Shown: in pieces, positions 60,853-64,000 of the stretch
Layout: each line of letters begins with the position of its first letter
How positions within the stretch are numbered: the first letter of the stretch is position 1
Source: Pseudoalteromonas arabiensis
Lineage (GTDB): Bacteria > Pseudomonadota > Gammaproteobacteria > Enterobacterales > Alteromonadaceae
DNA length: 64,000 nucleotides
Assembly: GCF_001550155.1 (NCBI RefSeq)
Contig: NZ_LRUF01000024.1
Span: 100,648 to 164,647 of the forward strand
Direction: 5' to 3'
The notes under the pieces: generated by a model
The model's input: only the letters and a program-made list of their open reading frames with translations
The model's database searches: none
Told to the model about the DNA's origin: nothing
Position numbers and translations under genes: made by a program

Positions 60853-63483
60853 ATGTTAGAGAAATACCTAGATTTTGTTTTTAAATATCCAAAATCGATA
60901 CTGGCGATATTGTCGCTTATTACCGTTTATTTTTTTATCGCTTCGGCTAATCTAAGTGAGGACAACAACCCTTACTTTTTACCTAAAGATCACCCTGCAC
61001 GCAGTACTATTTTTGATTTGCGCGATGAGTTTACCGGAACATATGACTCTGTCATGATCGCTTTGCATAACGAAGATACGGTGTTTAATCAGGCATCAAT
61101 TAACGCTATTTTTGACTTATCTCGTGCCGCAGAGCGAATGAACTATGTTGATGAGACAGATGCTCAAATGCTTCAAGATCTTAAAGCTGATCACCCTGAA
61201 AATAGCGAGTTAGTGGCAAGTATTGATGAAATTCTTGCAGATGGTATGACCCCAAGTGATGGCTTGATTGCGCGTGAATTGCTTAATCGCGCAGTTGAGT
61301 GGCAGTTAACAACTAAACAGCTGCGCAACTTAAGTGTGTTTGCCGAGCGAGTAGACCCTGTAAGAGAGATGGCAGGATTGTCGTCGACTGAAAATGTATT
61401 TTTAGACGAATACGGCACTATGTTCGCACAGGAAACGGTGAATAAGCGAAATCAAGATATTGAGTTTGTAAAAAATGCAGTCATAGATAATGAGTTAATT
61501 GAATATGGCCCAATCTCTCCAGATGGCAAAGTCGCGCTTATTGTTGTTGAGTTAAGTATTTTAGAGGACGATGCAACAGGGCAAGTGCGTGCCTACGAGG
61601 CATTCAAGCAACTGGTTGCAGATTATCAAATTGCTCACCCAGAGTTAAAAGACGATATTTACATTAGTGGTGTGCCAGTCTTTTTTGCAGCTCAAAAGCA
61701 GGTAATAGACCATGATTTTGCGACCTTGCTACCCATTGTTCTACTGTTGATCACCATTATTTTAGCTGTATTTTTCAAAACTATTTTAGGGGTTATTATC
61801 CCGTTAATTAATGTTGTGATGTGTACTATATGGACCATGGGAATGATGGCTGTGGTAAACGCACCATTAGATGTGATTACTGCTATCTTACCTGTTTTTC
61901 TGCTCACGATTTGTTTATCTGATGCCATTCATGTAATGGCTGAGTACTACCATCAGAAAAAAATTGTTAAATCACGCTTAGTTGCAATTCGCAGTGCAAT
62001 GATACTCATGGCTTCTCCTGTTGTTTTAACTACTATCACAACATGTTTAACGTTTATTGTGTCAACTTCATCAAGTATCGAGAGCCTCAGAAACTTTGGG
62101 TTATTCATTTCATTTGGTATGTTTGTAGCCTTAATTATTTCACTTTTATTAATCCCTGCATTACTGGCTCTGTTTCCGAAAAAAGACATTTTTAAACAGC
62201 AACACGCGCAAAGTAGTAGTGACGTTAGTAAGAAGTACTTTATAAGTCGATTATTAGTCAGTGCACTCACCCCTGTAATGGCAAATAGAAAAATGTTTAC
62301 AGTTATTTTCATTGGCTTATTTATAGGGTCTGGCTTTTTAGCGTCAAAGGTTCGCGTTGACGATATGGGTTCTGGTTATTTTCCAAAACAAAGTGATTTT
62401 CGTATCTCAGATGATTTTATAAATAATCATATAGCAGGCACGAGCCCAGGTTGGATCGAAGTAGATACCGGCAAAGATAATGGCGCATTAACGGTTGAAA
62501 TCAGTCATTTCATTGACCGTTTAGAGCAGCATATCCATCAGCATGAAACAGTGAACTATAGTTATTCTCTGGCACGTTATGTGAGACGAATAAACTACAC
62601 GCTTAATGATTTTAACCCTGAATATAACCGACTACCAGAGGATGTTGAACGCTTTATTGAGATTGATGAAGATACACAAGAGCCCTATGAGATCACCATT
62701 TCAGGAAGCGACATTATTAGGCAGTCTATTCTTATGTTTGAAAATAGTGGCGGTTCAGATGTAACGAATGTATTGAGTGAAGATTTTTCTAAAACAGTAT
62801 TACTCTATACGCTAGGGACCACGGTGGCTAATGATTATCAAGCATTTTTAGATCATACCTTACCGTGGATCGAAGCAAATAAACCAGATGGTGTCACCAT
62901 TACCCACGCGGGTTCCCCCATTATTTGGACCGCGGTGTTAGATGCCTTGGTTAAGAGTCAAACGGTCAGTGCATCGATTGCATTATTAACGGTTTTACTT
63001 GTGATGATGGCTTGGTTTAGATCGATACGTCTTGGTTTAGCTGGAACACTACCGCTATTATCAACGGTGATGATCTACTTTGCGCTTATGACGCTGTTAA
63101 ATATTGAGCTAAATATTGGTACTGCCATTATTTCATTCCTAGTACTGGGGATTGTTGATTATTCAGTGCACTATATATTAAGAATTCAGCATGAAATTAA
63201 GAATGGTTTTACAATTAACCATGCGCTGGTAAATGCAATGAGAGTAAGTGGTCGCGCAATTATTGCAAATGTCTTAGTGTTTAGTATCGGCTTTATCGCG
63301 TTATTATTTTCACAGCATCAAGCCCTTATCGACCTAGGTGCCTTAGTTGGTTTATCGCTGCTCATTAGTGGCTTAGTCACGCTGTTTGTTATTACTTTAT
63401 TTGCGCCGTGGTTCTTTAAAGACCAGTTAAACGCATCGCAATCGAGCAAGACCATGGCCGTAATGAATGAGGCCAGAACATAA
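60853..63483 (+). CDS. MMPL/RND-family transporter
   Basis: The 876-residue inner-membrane protein has the two-half RND layout: a transmembrane helix near 13-30, a periplasmic loop, a helix block at about 285-440, a second helix near 480, a second loop and a last helix block near 710-860. Signatures include VFLLTICLSDAIHVMAEYYHQ and LVLGIVDYSVHYILRIQHE in the two halves. MMPL proteins export lipids and siderophores with proton energy. As the last gene of the operon, with the LolA-like and barrel proteins, it is the likely exporter of the product. Confidence 0.92.
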   Translation: MLEKYLDFVFKYPKSILAILSLITVYFFIASANLSEDNNPYFLPKDHPARSTIFDLRDEFTGTYDSVMIALHNEDTVFNQASINAIFDLSRAAERMNYVDETDAQMLQDLKADHPENSELVASIDEILADGMTPSDGLIARELLNRAVEWQLTTKQLRNLSVFAERVDPVREMAGLSSTENVFLDEYGTMFAQETVNKRNQDIEFVKNAVIDNELIEYGPISPDGKVALIVVELSILEDDATGQVRAYEAFKQLVADYQIAHPELKDDIYISGVPVFFAAQKQVIDHDFATLLPIVLLLITIILAVFFKTILGVIIPLINVVMCTIWTMGMMAVVNAPLDVITAILPVFLLTICLSDAIHVMAEYYHQKKIVKSRLVAIRSAMILMASPVVLTTITTCLTFIVSTSSSIESLRNFGLFISFGMFVALIISLLLIPALLALFPKKDIFKQQHAQSSSDVSKKYFISRLLVSALTPVMANRKMFTVIFIGLFIGSGFLASKVRVDDMGSGYFPKQSDFRISDDFINNHIAGTSPGWIEVDTGKDNGALTVEISHFIDRLEQHIHQHETVNYSYSLARYVRRINYTLNDFNPEYNRLPEDVERFIEIDEDTQEPYEITISGSDIIRQSILMFENSGGSDVTNVLSEDFSKTVLLYTLGTTVANDYQAFLDHTLPWIEANKPDGVTITHAGSPIIWTAVLDALVKSQTVSASIALLTVLLVMMAWFRSIRLGLAGTLPLLSTVMIYFALMTLLNIELNIGTAIISFLVLGIVDYSVHYILRIQHEIKNGFTINHALVNAMRVSGRAIIANVLVFSIGFIALLFSQHQALIDLGALVGLSLLISGLVTLFVITLFAPWFFKDQLNASQSSKTMAVMNEART

Positions 63484-63512
63484 TTATTTAATCTACCCAC
63501 GTACTTTGTCGT

Positions 63513-63543
63513 TGCGCTTTCGTTAAATAACAGCGAAAGCGCA
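63513..63543 (+). terminator. Possible terminator after the MMPL gene
   Basis: TGCGCTTTCG (63513-63522) pairs with CGAAAGCGCA (63534-63543). The T run comes 12 bp later (63554-63559), so it is a modest candidate. From here to 63857 no open frame with a ribosome site is seen. Confidence 0.5.
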
Positions 63544-63857
63544 TCGATGGAGTGCTTTTTTGAGTGTACTTTGCATATCCCTCGCACAGCTGCGACTCAC
63601 AAAATCAGTTTTAGTTAGCAACATACAAAGTGCTATCTCATTTTGTCTGCGCAAAAGAATAAAAATCTCGTTATTAACATGATTTAGCCATAATTCATGC
63701 TTTTTAATCTTGATTTTGAAAAAACTTAAAACTTTTTTATATCTCGAATAATAAACCTAATAACAATCGCTTAGCTTAAGTGAGTGATGTCATTTTGTTG
63801 TTGTTTACAATTTGTCAACCTTGAATTGCCAAGATGATTACCTTAACCTTTATTTTA

Positions 63858-63871
63858 ATTGAACGTTCAAT
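63858..63871. promoter_or_regulatory. BetI operator-like palindrome
   Basis: ATTGAACGTTCAAT is a perfect palindrome 12 bp before the betI start. TetR-family BetI regulators bind this type of TTGAAC/GTTCAA sequence, so it is probably autoregulated and responsive to choline (established for BetI; inferred here). Confidence 0.75.
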
Positions 63872-63883
63872 CAATAAAAAATT

Positions 63884-64000
63884 ATGCCGAAAGTTGGAAT
63901 GGAACCTGTTCGTCGTCAGCAGTTAATTGACGCCACAATAGAGTCGGTTGCAGAGCTTGGTTTGCAAGGCACCACCATAAATAGCATTAGTAAAAAGGCA
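63884..64000 (+). CDS. betI: TetR-family regulator BetI, 5' part (cut by window edge)
   Basis: The first 39 codons read MPKVGMEPVRRQQLIDATIE then SVAELGLQGTTINSISKKA, matching the BetI start MPKxGM-xxRRxQLIDATxE. BetI represses the choline-to-glycine-betaine genes. The bet genes are expected just outside the window. Confidence 0.85.
   Translation, partial: MPKVGMEPVRRQQLIDATIESVAELGLQGTTINSISKKA

Noticed and set aside
48581..63483. Tambjamine or aryl-polyene cluster
   Set aside because: Pyrrole/bipyrrole genes, the acyl-ACP dehydrogenase and ligase of tambjamine, and the dehydratases and ligase of aryl polyenes are all missing. Only single enzymes are shared.

Overview
The window looks like the chromosome of a marine gammaproteobacterium of the Alteromonadales, most probably Pseudoalteromonas. 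The reasons are three large TonB-dependent receptors, oadGAB, the recX-alaS-lysC-csrA block, moderate-to-low GC and the protein style. The genus is inferred from gene content, not from an rRNA gene.

Layout. 1-820: a tRNA-Arg(ACG) locus whose downstream flank holds three near-identical 180-bp tandem units, each ending in a tRNA 3' tail. 1013-20032: a peptidoglycan-scavenging region. It has a TonB-dependent receptor, an NlpC/P60 peptidase, a dipeptide epimerase, an L,D-transpeptidase-fold lipoprotein, a sodium-type symporter, a BadF-type sugar kinase, MurQ, a NamZ-type exo-muramidase, a second (Oar-like) receptor, an RpiR/MurR-type regulator, a lipoprotein fusing an AmpD-like amidase to an AmiE/beta-lactamase-like domain, and an NhaC-family carrier. 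Together these could strip muropeptides outside or in the periplasm, import MurNAc, phosphorylate it and convert it to GlcNAc-6-P, while the peptide is trimmed and epimerised. A TGGAATA-n-TATTCCA inverted repeat precedes two of the transcription units and is a candidate operator.

20183-25500: an aldose dehydrogenase, then a small accessory patch (Fic protein, unknown membrane-anchored protein, KAP P-loop NTPase) bracketed by copies of a short REP-like palindrome. 25509-29488: an ECF sigma/anti-sigma pair, two TonB-type proteins, a DUF3087 protein and a low-molecular-weight phosphatase. 29830-35908: housekeeping (ribA, membrane protein, recX, alaS, lysC, csrA). 35934-48490: mixed genes including a third TonB-dependent receptor, small membrane and lipoproteins, the sodium-pumping oxaloacetate decarboxylase (oadGAB), an Old Yellow Enzyme, a LysR regulator and an MFS exporter.

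48581-63483: the most interesting part, a compact biosynthetic operon behind a divergent TetR regulator. It encodes an acyl carrier protein with a C-terminal extension, two complete ketosynthases each followed by a ketosynthase-like partner that lacks the catalytic Cys, a fused aminotransferase/acyl-ACP reductase, two short-chain dehydrogenases, an outer-membrane barrel, a LolA-like periplasmic protein and an MMPL/RND transporter. I infer that it makes an ACP-bound acyl or polyketide chain, releases it as an aldehyde, aminates it to a long-chain amine and exports the product. The window ends inside betI, preceded by its palindromic operator.
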